Below, piece after piece: positions 1-7,424 of a stretch of DNA of 20,748 bases. Source of the DNA: Pseudomonadota bacterium (GTDB lineage: Bacteria > Myxococcota > Polyangia > Polyangiales > Polyangiaceae); contig JAEZYO010000102.1 in assembly GCA_023419055.1 (NCBI GenBank), forward strand, positions 1 through 20,748, given 5' to 3'. The notes under the pieces are model-generated. The model saw only the letters and a list, made by a program, of their open reading frames with translations, was not told the origin of the DNA and searched no databases. How positions within the stretch are numbered: position 1 is the first letter of the stretch; every line of letters starts with the position of its first letter. Made by a program: the position numbers and the translations under genes.

Positions 1-508
1 CCCGCAACGAGGCTCGCGCCAGCGCGAGCTTCAGCTCGCCGCCGCGTCCCTGCTGGTGAGGCCCGAAGCGCCCCACCTCGGCGCCTGCCCAAGAGAAGTA
101 GGACGCTTCGTTCACCGGAGTGAAGTAGTAGGGGCCCGGTAGGTAGCGCGAAGCGTAGAGCGCAGCCTCGCGACAGTACTCCGCGAAGCGACCGGGGAAC
201 TCGTCCCCGAAGAGATCGACGTCGGCGGGGTAGCCGTAATGAAAGAGATCCCACAGGAGCTCGATCCCGTGCTGCTCGGCGGCCCGCACGAAGGGCGCGA
301 CCGAGGAGAAGTCGTAGCGACCGCCGCGATCGATGAGCGGCCAGCGCATGGCTTCTCGAGCCGTGAAAATGCCCGATGAAGAGAGCAGCTGGTAGTCGAG
401 CGCGACGAGCTTGTCGTGCTGGGTGGCCTCGACCTGATCGATCCATTCCCTGCGTGCGTTGTATCCGGTGGCGCACTCGAAGCCGGCCATGTAGTAGCTT
501 CGAAACAT
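1..508 (-). CDS. GH1-like (clan A) glycoside hydrolase, N-terminal part only
   Basis: The gene starts at ATG 508-506 and runs off the left edge, so only about 169 residues are visible and the nucleophile region is missing. The opening MAGFECATGYN, the WDLFHYGYP strand and PVNEASYF (Glu134 as the likely acid/base) are typical of the TIM-barrel hydrolases of the GH1-like group often annotated as beta-glucosidase in polysaccharide loci. No signal peptide is seen, so it should be cytoplasmic. AGGAG at 520-516 sits 7 bases before the ATG. The start overlaps the stop of the upstream hydrolase (TGATG), so the two are probably translationally coupled. A second in-frame ATG at residue 7 is possible, but the first fits the Shine-Dalgarno. 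Substrate is unknown; family membership is inferred from motifs. Confidence 0.8.
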   Translation of the reverse strand, partial: MFRSYYMAGFECATGYNARREWIDQVEATQHDKLVALDYQLLSSSGIFTAREAMRWPLIDRGGRYDFSSVAPFVRAAEQHGIELLWDLFHYGYPADVDLFGDEFPGRFAEYCREAALYASRYLPGPYYFTPVNEASYFSWAGAEVGRFGPHQQGRGGELKLALARASLR

Positions 509-1806
509 CAGAACGCTCCTGGCTGTTCTTGAAAGGCGGCCGGCGAGATGATCGGCCCTACCGCCCGAGCGCCCGCGAGCGCCAGGTCGCGGTAGGCGTC
601 GACGAGCGGCGTGCGCACCCGGAGAAGCTCGCCGTCGCCCCGCAGTTCCAGGTCGAAGAGGCCCATTTGTGCCAAATACTCGGTCGGCGCCTTCCTCCCC
701 TGGCGATAGGCCCAAGTGATGAGCGCGAACATCGGCCACCAGGTGTATCCAACCAGGGGGATGCCTCGAGCCCGAGCTCGGGCGACCGCGACGACGGAAC
801 CCTCGAGCCAGGCGCGACGACGCGCGAGGCTCCCGTCGGAAGCTGTCTCGGTGATCATGACCGGGCGCCCGTAGCGGCCCGCGTAGAGCTCCGCCAAGCG
901 CTCGACGATGTCGGCGCTCGCGTACGGCATGCGGATCCGGAGGTGTCCGGCGCTCCGCTTCAGGATCTTCCGCGAGAAGAGCGGGTAGAGGTTCATGCCC
1001 ACGACATCCAGGTCGATCGCATGCTCCTGAAACCACTCGAGCTCACGCGCCGTGGCGCCCTGCGCGAGCAGCCAGTCATGGAGCGGATGCTCGGAATCCA
1101 CTCGGCCGCTCACGAGGTCGAGCGCCAGGAAGACGATGGCTTGCCGGCGAGCCACTTCTGGAAGGAGCTCGGGTTGCGGCGTTTCGTAGAGATCGGTCGC
1201 GTCCACGTGCACGCACAATATTTCCGGGTCCACCCTCCGAAGCGCGCGCACCGTCCGGACGATGCCGCGGGCCAGTGAAAGGTTCACCGCGACGAAGCCG
1301 CTCCATCCACGCCTGAAAGGGGGCCACCAGCCGAGCTTTCCCGTGTACCAGGCGGTGATGCGCGGCTCGTTCAGCGGCGTGTAATACCGCACTCGACCGC
1401 GAAAATGTTCGGCGACGCGCGCCGCGTACTCCTCGACGTGGCGATCGTAGTCCGGGTTCAAGAACGCTCCCTCCATCCAGGTCGGCGTCCCGTAGTGCAC
1501 CAGGTCGACGATGGGATCGATGCCGAGCTCGAGCCACCGCGAGATGGTCTGCTCGGCGAACTCGAGCTGCCACTTCCCCTCGGCGGGTGAAATCCGATGC
1601 CAGGGGATCCCGTATCGTACCAAGCGAACCCCGAGCTCACTCGCGAGCCCGAGATCCTGCTCCCAGGTTCGGTAGTGCCCCGTGAGCTCGTACTCGTCGA
1701 GCGTCCTCCCCGTCTTCGCGTCGGGCGCCGTGATGAAGGTGTCTTCGATCCCGGTGAGCCACTCGAAGCCGCCCTCGGCGATGCAGCGCTCGAGACGATT
1801 TTGCAT
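508..1806 (-). CDS. GH1-like family glycoside hydrolase
   Basis: This is a 432-residue cytoplasmic TIM-barrel protein without signal peptide. The N-terminus (GFEWLTGIEDTFI) and the LVRYGIPWHRI segment match the GH1-like domain that in many bacteria occurs alone or fused to RmlD-type reductases. TPLNEP carries the expected acid/base Glu147, and VMITETASDG carries the expected nucleophile Glu320, so it looks like an active retaining enzyme. It lies directly upstream of a second hydrolase and overlaps it by one base. It is divergent from the GH43 gene across about 100 bp. Only a weak GAGA precedes the ATG. The sugar specificity cannot be read from the sequence; a beta-glycosidase is the safe call. 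A biosynthetic transglycosylase role is also possible given the glf and glycosyltransferase genes nearby. Confidence 0.85.
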   Translation of the reverse strand: MQNRLERCIAEGGFEWLTGIEDTFITAPDAKTGRTLDEYELTGHYRTWEQDLGLASELGVRLVRYGIPWHRISPAEGKWQLEFAEQTISRWLELGIDPIVDLVHYGTPTWMEGAFLNPDYDRHVEEYAARVAEHFRGRVRYYTPLNEPRITAWYTGKLGWWPPFRRGWSGFVAVNLSLARGIVRTVRALRRVDPEILCVHVDATDLYETPQPELLPEVARRQAIVFLALDLVSGRVDSEHPLHDWLLAQGATARELEWFQEHAIDLDVVGMNLYPLFSRKILKRSAGHLRIRMPYASADIVERLAELYAGRYGRPVMITETASDGSLARRRAWLEGSVVAVARARARGIPLVGYTWWPMFALITWAYRQGRKAPTEYLAQMGLFDLELRGDGELLRVRTPLVDAYRDLALAGARAVGPIISPAAFQEQPGAF

Positions 1807-1879
1807 CGTCGGATCTCTTGCAGGACGAATGCCGAGGCACTACGCGGGGCGGATTGCAACGCCCGCGAGCGAGCCGGAC

Positions 1880-1895
1880 TGGCCCGCGACCTGCA
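1880..1895 (+). promoter_or_regulatory. Candidate sigma-54 promoter of the GH43 gene
   Basis: The sequence TGGCCCG-CGAC-CTGCA has GG (1881-1882) and GC (1893-1894) exactly 10 bases apart, as sigma-54 promoters require. It differs from TGGCACG-N4-TTGCA at two positions. The GC ends 13 bases before ATG 1908, so the transcript would be nearly leaderless. It closely resembles the element at 10297-10312, which has the same distance to its ATG. GG-N10-GC alone is common by chance in such GC-rich DNA, so this call rests on the extra matches and the position. Confidence 0.3.
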
Positions 1896-1907
1896 CGCTC
1901 ACTCGAA

Positions 1908-2900
1908 ATGGCTGGGCCGAGCTACCGTAACCCCGTCTATGACGGCTATTTCGCCGATCCCTTCGCGTTTCGCCACCAAGGGACGTACTACGCGATCGGT
2001 ACGGGTGCGGCCGAAGCCAAGAGCGAGGTGCCGGACCAGTCCCGTGTCTTCCCCCTCCTTCGCTCGGCGGATCTTGCGAGTTGGGAGCCCGTGGGTAGAG
2101 CGCTTCTCCGGCCCGACCCCGCTCTGGGCGACACCTTCTGGGCACCCGAAATTCTGCATCACGACGGCACCTTCTACCTCTACTACTCGGTCGGCTTCGA
2201 AGATCGCCGGCACCACCTGCGGGTGGCGACGAGCGCGAGTCCGACCGGACCCTACGAAGACTCCGGCATCGCCCTCACGAACCTCGAGGATTGTGCGTTC
2301 GCGATCGATCCCCACCCGTTTCGCGATCGAGACGGCCGGCTCTACCTCTTCCACGCGCGTGACTTCTTGAACTGCGCCGACGAGGACGGCGCACCGGTGC
2401 GCGCCGGCACGGCGCTCGTGGTCTATCCACTCGAGAGCCCGACTCGCCTCGGGGATCGGGGTCGAACGGTGCTGCGCGCAAGAGCAGATTGGCAGCGCTT
2501 TCAAGCCGATCGCGAGATGTACGGCGCGCGCTTCGACTGGCACACGCTCGAGGGGCCCGCCGTCGTGCTCCGCGAGGGCCGCTACTACTGCTTTTACAGC
2601 GGCGGCCGCTGGGAAAACGAGACTTACGGCGTGGACTACGCCGTCGCCGATCACGTGCTCGGGCCCTACACGAGCGAAGTCGTCAGCGCGGCCCGCGTCC
2701 TCCGTACTCGCGGTGACGACCTGATCGGACCGGGGCACAACTCAATAGTGCGCGGACCCACCGGAGAAACCGACTACCTCGTCTACCACGCATGGAACCG
2801 GGAGATGACCGCGCGCCGTCTCTGCATCGATCCCATCGACTGGACCGACGAAGGGCCGCGTTGTCAGGGCCCAACCGCCACGTTGCAGCCGCTCCGCTAG
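1908..2900 (+). CDS. GH43-family glycoside hydrolase
   Basis: This 330-residue protein is a five-bladed beta-propeller hydrolase of the GH43 type (furanosidases such as arabinofuranosidases, xylosidases, galactofuranosidases). The three catalytic acids are visible: Asp17 in YFADPF (base), Asp134 in AIDPHPF (pKa modulator) and Glu215 in LEGPAVV (acid). WAPEI (residues 78-82) and GPGHNS (274-279) are also typical. There is no signal peptide. I chose ATG 1908 because the family fold starts at once with NPVYDGYFADPF; a TTG at 1818 would add 30 unrelated residues and would lie upstream of the candidate promoter. No Shine-Dalgarno is present. GH43 includes beta-galactofuranosidases, which would fit the glf gene nearby, but arabinose or xylose substrates are equally allowed. 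Confidence 0.9.
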   Translation: MAGPSYRNPVYDGYFADPFAFRHQGTYYAIGTGAAEAKSEVPDQSRVFPLLRSADLASWEPVGRALLRPDPALGDTFWAPEILHHDGTFYLYYSVGFEDRRHHLRVATSASPTGPYEDSGIALTNLEDCAFAIDPHPFRDRDGRLYLFHARDFLNCADEDGAPVRAGTALVVYPLESPTRLGDRGRTVLRARADWQRFQADREMYGARFDWHTLEGPAVVLREGRYYCFYSGGRWENETYGVDYAVADHVLGPYTSEVVSAARVLRTRGDDLIGPGHNSIVRGPTGETDYLVYHAWNREMTARRLCIDPIDWTDEGPRCQGPTATLQPLR

Positions 2901-2906
2901 CGACGA

Positions 2907-2924
2907 AGAGCCGGCCTCGGCTTT
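2907..2924. terminator. Possible weak bidirectional terminator between convergent genes
   Basis: AGCCG (2909-2913) and CGGCT (2918-2922) form a 5-bp stem with a 4-base loop, extendable by a G-T and an A-T pair. It ends in TTT on the plus strand and in TCTTC on the other. It fills the 32-bp gap between the convergent GH43 and GH2 stop codons. The T tract is short, so efficiency is doubtful. Confidence 0.3.
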
Positions 2925-2932
2925 CCAGCGCG

Positions 2933-4921
2933 TCAGTGATGAAGATCGCTCGACGGACGGGAGGGCTCGTCCTCGAGCTCACGCTCCGGGCGATCCTGCG
3001 TGACGGGCGCCGGTTCCTCCTGATGCTCCGGGCCCACCGCGGCTGCATAGGGCGGAGCCAGGTTTTCGAGCCCGAACTCCATCAACGGGATCCCCGCGGA
3101 CGGCGCTCCCCCGGTGGCCTCCGCGATCACCTCGAACGGGATCTTCGGCGTGCGATCGGAGCGCAGGAGGCCATTGGCCTCTTGATAGGTGTCAGCGAAC
3201 TGCGTGTAGCAGAACCCCGCCAGGAGCTCGAGCGAACGCACCACCTTGAGGAGCGCGCGGTACTTCACCGCGAGCTCTTCGTAGGTGGTCGTGCTCGAGT
3301 ACCCCCAATGCTTCAACGTCGGATCGGCCATGGCGATGCCGCCGAACTCCGAGAGCACGATGGGATGCTCGCCCCGGCGATGCCCCTCGAGCACGAGCGC
3401 GCGGCCTCCCGGGCGCTCGCGCTTCAAGAGCTTGGGGATCTCCTGAGTGAAGTAGCGCTGCCCGACCCGGTCCGGGTTCCCGTCGTAGTCGTGAATCCCG
3501 ATGATGTCGGTCGCCACGCTTTCCCAGCCATCGTTGCCGACGATGGGGCGAGTGGGATCTTGAGTCTTCGTGAGGTAGTAGAGCGCGCGCACGTAGTTGC
3601 GCTCGCGCTGGCTGTCCGGCAGGTTCGGCACGCCCCACGACTCGTTGAACGGCACCCAAGCCATGATGCAGGGGTGGCTCGCGTCGCGGCGCATGACCTC
3701 GAGCCACTGTCGGGTCAAGAGCTCGACCGAGCGGCGCGAAAAGCGATAGGCGCTCGGCATCTCCTCCCAGACGAGGAGCCCGAGCCGGTCCGCCCAGTAG
3801 AGGTAGCGCGGCAGCTCGATCTTCTGGTGCTTCCTCACGCCGTTGAAGCCCATCTTGATGGCGAGCTCCACGTCGCGCTTCATCGCCTCGTCGTTCGGCG
3901 GGGTGAGGCCGGTATCGTCCCAGTAACCCTGATCGAGTACCAGCCGCAGCGGATAGGGCCTGCCGTTGAGAACGAAGCGGTCCCCCTGCACGGCGAAGGC
4001 GCGGAGCGCGGTGTAGCTCTCGACGAAATCGATGCGCCGCCCGTGCTCGTCGATCAGCTCGAGCTCGGCTTCGATCAACTTGGGAGAAATCGGGCTCCAC
4101 AGAAGCTCGTTCCGGAAATCGTCGATCCCGGGATCGGAGAGCGCGATACGCCGGTGCACCTCTCCGGCCACGACCGTGTAGTGATCGTGAGCCAGCAACA
4201 GATCGTCGACCCAGAGCTTCACGCCCAGCCGGAGCTTCTGATGCGACGGGGCGATCACGAACGCGTCGAGGCCGATCTCCCAGCGCTCGATGTTGGCGTC
4301 CCACTGCACGCGCCCGATGCGCGTCGCGGGCACCCGCTCGAGCCAGACCGTTTGCCAGATCCCGGTCGTCCGGGGGTACCAGATCGAGTGCGGGTCGAGC
4401 TGCCAATCCTGCTTGCCGCGCGGCTTCTCCAGATCGCCCGGATCGTCGAGCGCCCGCACCACGATCTCGTGCTCCTCGGCCCCGTCGCGGAGGGCGTAAG
4501 TGATGTCGGCATGGAACGGCGTGTAGCCGCCCTCGTGCTCGACCGCGAGCGTGCCGTCGACCCAGACCATCGCCGAGTAGTCGACCGCGCCGAAGTGAAG
4601 GAGCAAGCGCTCCTCCGGGCCGAGCCTCGGAGCCTTGAAGCGGAGCCGATACCAGACCGCCTTGTAAAGGCCGGTGTCTGCGATGCCGCTCGCCTTCGTC
4701 TCGGGCGAGAACGGCACCTCGATCACCCTGTCCCAGCGCACCTCGTCGAGGCTCCAATCGGCCTCTGAGTCGATGGCAAAGTCCCACTTCCCATTGAGCG
4801 AGATCCAGTCGCTGCGGCGGAGCTGGGGTCGCGGATAGCCGAGCGCGTCCTCGTCCTTGACGGGCTGACGCGGCGGGGGCGAGTGACTGAGCCCGATCTG
4901 GGAGCGGTGTCGGCGTGGCAT
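2933..4921 (-). CDS. GH2-family glycoside hydrolase
   Basis: This 662-residue protein has the GH2 order: sugar-binding domain (about residues 38-200, SLNGKWDF, GAVDYSAMVWVDG), immunoglobulin-like middle domain (about 201-310), and TIM barrel (about 311-600). The acid/base is Glu427 in VPFNESWG and the nucleophile is Glu525 in VLSEFGG, so it should be active with retention. It lacks a signal peptide and ends in an acidic, probably disordered tail of about 30 residues. GH2 covers beta-galactosidases, glucuronidases, mannosidases and some beta-galactofuranosidases; the exact sugar is not readable. ATG 4921 follows the glf stop by only 3 bases (TGAgccATG), with GGGA inside the end of glf, so it is the last gene of the glycosyltransferase-glf-GH2 operon. 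Confidence 0.92.
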   Translation of the reverse strand: MPRRHRSQIGLSHSPPPRQPVKDEDALGYPRPQLRRSDWISLNGKWDFAIDSEADWSLDEVRWDRVIEVPFSPETKASGIADTGLYKAVWYRLRFKAPRLGPEERLLLHFGAVDYSAMVWVDGTLAVEHEGGYTPFHADITYALRDGAEEHEIVVRALDDPGDLEKPRGKQDWQLDPHSIWYPRTTGIWQTVWLERVPATRIGRVQWDANIERWEIGLDAFVIAPSHQKLRLGVKLWVDDLLLAHDHYTVVAGEVHRRIALSDPGIDDFRNELLWSPISPKLIEAELELIDEHGRRIDFVESYTALRAFAVQGDRFVLNGRPYPLRLVLDQGYWDDTGLTPPNDEAMKRDVELAIKMGFNGVRKHQKIELPRYLYWADRLGLLVWEEMPSAYRFSRRSVELLTRQWLEVMRRDASHPCIMAWVPFNESWGVPNLPDSQRERNYVRALYYLTKTQDPTRPIVGNDGWESVATDIIGIHDYDGNPDRVGQRYFTQEIPKLLKRERPGGRALVLEGHRRGEHPIVLSEFGGIAMADPTLKHWGYSSTTTYEELAVKYRALLKVVRSLELLAGFCYTQFADTYQEANGLLRSDRTPKIPFEVIAEATGGAPSAGIPLMEFGLENLAPPYAAAVGPEHQEEPAPVTQDRPERELEDEPSRPSSDLHH

Positions 4922-4924
4922 GGC

Positions 4925-6073
4925 TCACGTCCCGAGGGCGTCGTGGCTCGACTTGCCGTTCGTCGCGTTGACCGTGCTCGGCCGCGCGCTCTTGATCTGC
5001 TCGAAGGTGGCGAGCGCCTGCCCGACGACCTGGTCCATGTTGTAGTACTTGTAAGTCGCGAGCCGCCCCACGAAGCGCACGTTCGGAGTGACGTTCGCGA
5101 GCGCCTTGTAGCGTGCGTAGATCGCCGCCGTCTCCGGCTTCGGGATCGGGTAGTAAGGGTCTCCGTCACCCTTCGGAAACTCGTAGACCAGGCTGGTCTT
5201 CGGGTGCGACTGGCCCGTCAGGTACTTGAACTCGGTGACCCGGGTGTAGGCGTGATCGTTCGGGTAGTTGACGACCGCGGCCTCCTGGAAGCGCTCGGTG
5301 TCCACCGTCTCGAACTTGAAGTCGAGCGAACGGTACGGGAGCTCTCCGTAGCGGTAGTCGAAGTACGCGTCGACTGGACCCGTATAGATCATCTCGCGGA
5401 ACCGCACCTCTTGCACGATCTCGCGGTAGTCGGTGTTGAGGACGATGCGGATGTTCGAGTGATCGAGCAGGTTCTCGAACAGGCGCGTGTAGCCGTGCTT
5501 CGGCATCGCCTGAAATTCGTCGGTGAAGTAGCGATCATCCCGGTTCAAGCGCGCCGGCACGCGCGCGGCGACCGACGCATCGAGCTCGGAAGGATCGATG
5601 CCCCATTGCTTGCGCGTGTAGTTCTTGAAGAAGAGCTCGTACAGTTCGCGGCCGACCTTGCCGACCACCACCTCCTCCGACGTGCGCGGGTGCGCCACCG
5701 CCTCCGCGCGCTCCTCGAAGAACGCCTCGGCGCGCTCGGCGTCGAAGCTTCCTCCGTACAGCCGCTCGAGGGTGGTCAAGTTGATGGGGAACGGCACGAG
5801 CCGGTCGCCCACGCTGGCCACGACGCGGTGCTCGTAGGGTCGCCAGCTCGTGAAGCGCGACAGGTACTCGAAGATGCGCGCCGAGGCGGTGTGGAAGATG
5901 TGCGGACCATATTTGTGAATCAGGATGCCGTCGTCGTCGTAGAAGTCGTACGCGTTCCCGCCGACGTGCGGGCGCTTGTCGCACAGCAAGACCTTCTTCC
6001 CGAGGTCCCGCGCCAGCCGCTCCGCGAGCACGCTGCCCGCGAAACCAGCCCCGACGATCACGTAGTCGAACAT
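4925..6073 (-). CDS. glf: UDP-galactopyranose mutase
   Basis: This 382-residue flavoenzyme interconverts UDP-galactopyranose and UDP-galactofuranose in the cytoplasm, giving the donor for galactofuranose glycans. The FAD-binding GAGFAGS is at residues 8-14, VGGNAYD and KYGPHIFHT follow, NLTTLERLY is in the middle, and the C-terminus holds VGRLATYKYYNMDQV, a hallmark of bacterial Glf with the conserved arginine and tyrosines. Length is normal for bacterial Glf (about 370-390). AAAGGG lies 7 bases before ATG 6073. It is preceded by the glycosyltransferase gene (48-bp gap) and followed after 3 bases by the GH2 gene. Function is near certain; which polymer uses the product is not shown here. Confidence 0.97.
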   Translation of the reverse strand: MFDYVIVGAGFAGSVLAERLARDLGKKVLLCDKRPHVGGNAYDFYDDDGILIHKYGPHIFHTASARIFEYLSRFTSWRPYEHRVVASVGDRLVPFPINLTTLERLYGGSFDAERAEAFFEERAEAVAHPRTSEEVVVGKVGRELYELFFKNYTRKQWGIDPSELDASVAARVPARLNRDDRYFTDEFQAMPKHGYTRLFENLLDHSNIRIVLNTDYREIVQEVRFREMIYTGPVDAYFDYRYGELPYRSLDFKFETVDTERFQEAAVVNYPNDHAYTRVTEFKYLTGQSHPKTSLVYEFPKGDGDPYYPIPKPETAAIYARYKALANVTPNVRFVGRLATYKYYNMDQVVGQALATFEQIKSARPSTVNATNGKSSHDALGT

Positions 6074-6121
6074 GGCTCGGCCCTTTCTGCCTTCGTCTTC
6101 CGCCTCGGCGGGTTCGGCGTC

Positions 6122-7240
6122 TCAGGCAACCTTCGAAGTGGGAACTCGGAGCTTCTCGTCGATCAGCGTCGACATGCGCTCCCAGGTGATGTCCCAGGAC
6201 GTCTGGGAGAGGAACTCGTCGACCTCGGGGCGACGGCGGCTGACGCTCTCCGAGAGCGCCTCCTCGATCGCAAGGTCGAAGCGATCGGCGGGCGCGACGC
6301 GCACGAGCCCTCGCTCTCCGTACGGGCGCACGACGTCCGCGATCGGCGTGGAGACGACGGGCCTCCCCGCCGCCAAGTATTCGAGCGTCTTGGTCGGGCT
6401 GATGAAGCGCGTGGACTCGTTCAGCGCGAACGGCATGAGCGCGACGTGCCAGCCGGACATGTAACGCGGCAGGTCGTCGTAGCTCTTCTGCCCGAGCCAG
6501 TGGAGATTCGGCAGGCGCGGCAGCTTGGCCGGATCGATCTTCACCACCGGACCGAGCATCACGATCTGCCACTCCGGGTGCTGCTGGGCCAAGCGCTCGA
6601 CGAGCTCGAGATCCATGCGTTCGTCGATCACGCCGAAGAAGCCGAGCCGCGGATAGCCGAGACCGGCCTGGTCCTCGGGCTCCGGCAGCGGCCCGCGCCC
6701 CCTCGAGAAGTGCGCGAAGTCGACGCTGCTCGGAAAGGCGTGCACGCTCGCATGCCGAGACTTCTTGGCCTGGTAGAGGCTCTCACCGCCGGTAAAGACG
6801 AGGTCCGCACGCTGGAAGAGCTCGTTTTCGAGCTCGCGCAGCCGCGGCGGCGCGCCGTGGAACGCGGAGAGCTCGTCCATGCAGTCGTAGACGGTGAGGG
6901 ACGCCGTGAGCTGGCGCGCGTACTCGAGCGCCATGGGCGTGTAGTACCAGGCGATGGGAGACTCGATGTCGAAGCTGCGCTGGAGCTCGTTCAAGAGCGC
7001 GCGCTGCCGATCCAGCAGCTCCTGACCCGCGAGGCCCGCCGGGAGGTGGGGCACGGTGACGTACAAATTGTCCGCAGCTTGCGAGACCGCGAGGCGGGGT
7101 TGTTCCGAGTCGAAGATCGGCTCTTCGAAGAAGAAGACGCGGCGCGATCGCGCTGCACGCGACATGAGGTGATTCGGCCGCTGAAAAACGAACCCCCAGC
7201 GCAGGTGCGAAAGGCAAACGAGATCGAGTTTCGTACTCAT
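6122..7240 (-). CDS. Glycosyltransferase, GT-B fold (GT4/GT1-like)
   Basis: This is a 372-residue cytoplasmic or membrane-associated glycosyltransferase. The opening LDLVCLSHLRWGFVFQRPNHLM is typical of a GT-B group often found beside glf. The C-terminal donor-binding lobe shows SPTKTLEYLAAGRPVVSTP (about residues 290-308), the usual nucleotide-sugar motif of GT4-type enzymes. Its place as first gene before glf suggests a galactofuranosyltransferase, but the classical known galactofuranosyltransferases are GT2-type, so this is inference only. GGAG at 7254-7251 lies 9 to 10 bases before ATG 7240. A candidate sigma-54 promoter at 7289-7274 would start the transcript about 24 bases before the ATG. 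Confidence 0.9.
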   Translation of the reverse strand: MSTKLDLVCLSHLRWGFVFQRPNHLMSRAARSRRVFFFEEPIFDSEQPRLAVSQAADNLYVTVPHLPAGLAGQELLDRQRALLNELQRSFDIESPIAWYYTPMALEYARQLTASLTVYDCMDELSAFHGAPPRLRELENELFQRADLVFTGGESLYQAKKSRHASVHAFPSSVDFAHFSRGRGPLPEPEDQAGLGYPRLGFFGVIDERMDLELVERLAQQHPEWQIVMLGPVVKIDPAKLPRLPNLHWLGQKSYDDLPRYMSGWHVALMPFALNESTRFISPTKTLEYLAAGRPVVSTPIADVVRPYGERGLVRVAPADRFDLAIEEALSESVSRRRPEVDEFLSQTSWDITWERMSTLIDEKLRVPTSKVA

Positions 7241-7262
7241 GTAGAGTCACTCCGGTAGAGTC
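7241..7262 (-). repeat. 8-base direct repeat flanking the Shine-Dalgarno
   Basis: GTAGAGTC occurs at 7241-7248 and again at 7255-7262 on the plus strand (GACTCTAC on the coding strand). The six bases between the copies contain the GGAG of the glycosyltransferase gene. The first copy touches the start codon. Such an arrangement could be a binding site for a translational or transcriptional regulator, or chance. Confidence 0.5.
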
Positions 7263-7273
7263 CACACCCACGC

Positions 7274-7289
7274 TGCACGCGCCGTACCA
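7274..7289 (-). promoter_or_regulatory. Candidate sigma-54 promoter of the glycosyltransferase-glf-GH2 operon
   Basis: On the minus strand TGGTACG-GCGC-GTGCA has GG (7288-7287) and GC (7276-7275) exactly 10 bases apart. It matches the sigma-54 consensus TGGCACG-N4-TTGCA at 10 of 12 specified positions. The predicted transcription start near 7263 leaves a leader of about 24 bases with a GGAG. No enhancer site or activator gene is recognised. Confidence 0.4.
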
Positions 7290-7424
7290 ATGAGGGCTTT
7301 TCCTGCAGCCAAACCGCCCCGATCGGTGGTTCAGACAGCAACCACGGCGAGCGACCGCGACAGGTCTGCGACGGGTCGAGGCGAACTGGACGGACGCCCG
7401 CAAAGCCGCCTCGAAGTGATCCGC

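Noticed and set aside
1819..1834. GG-N10-GC element (CGGCATT-CGTC-CTGCA) on the minus strand, 13 bases before ATG 1806.
   Set aside because: Only the core dinucleotides, GGCA and TGCA match sigma-54 consensus, and such cores are frequent by chance in this base composition. It is the same distance from its ATG as two better sites, so worth including in a scan.
2792..4768. 658-codon plus-strand open frame antisense to the GH2 gene.
   Set aside because: Low-complexity Arg/Glu/Val composition and overlap with a complete GH2 protein mark it as a shadow.
3192..4928. 578-codon same-strand frame inside the GH2 gene.
   Set aside because: It is almost entirely Arg/Ala/Gly and is the shifted frame of the GH2 reading frame.
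4883..7258. 791-codon open frame on the plus strand, antisense to glf and the glycosyltransferase gene.
   Set aside because: It is Arg/Val/Glu-rich shadow coding produced by GC-rich codons on the other strand, with no domain, and the opposite strand encodes well-recognised enzymes.
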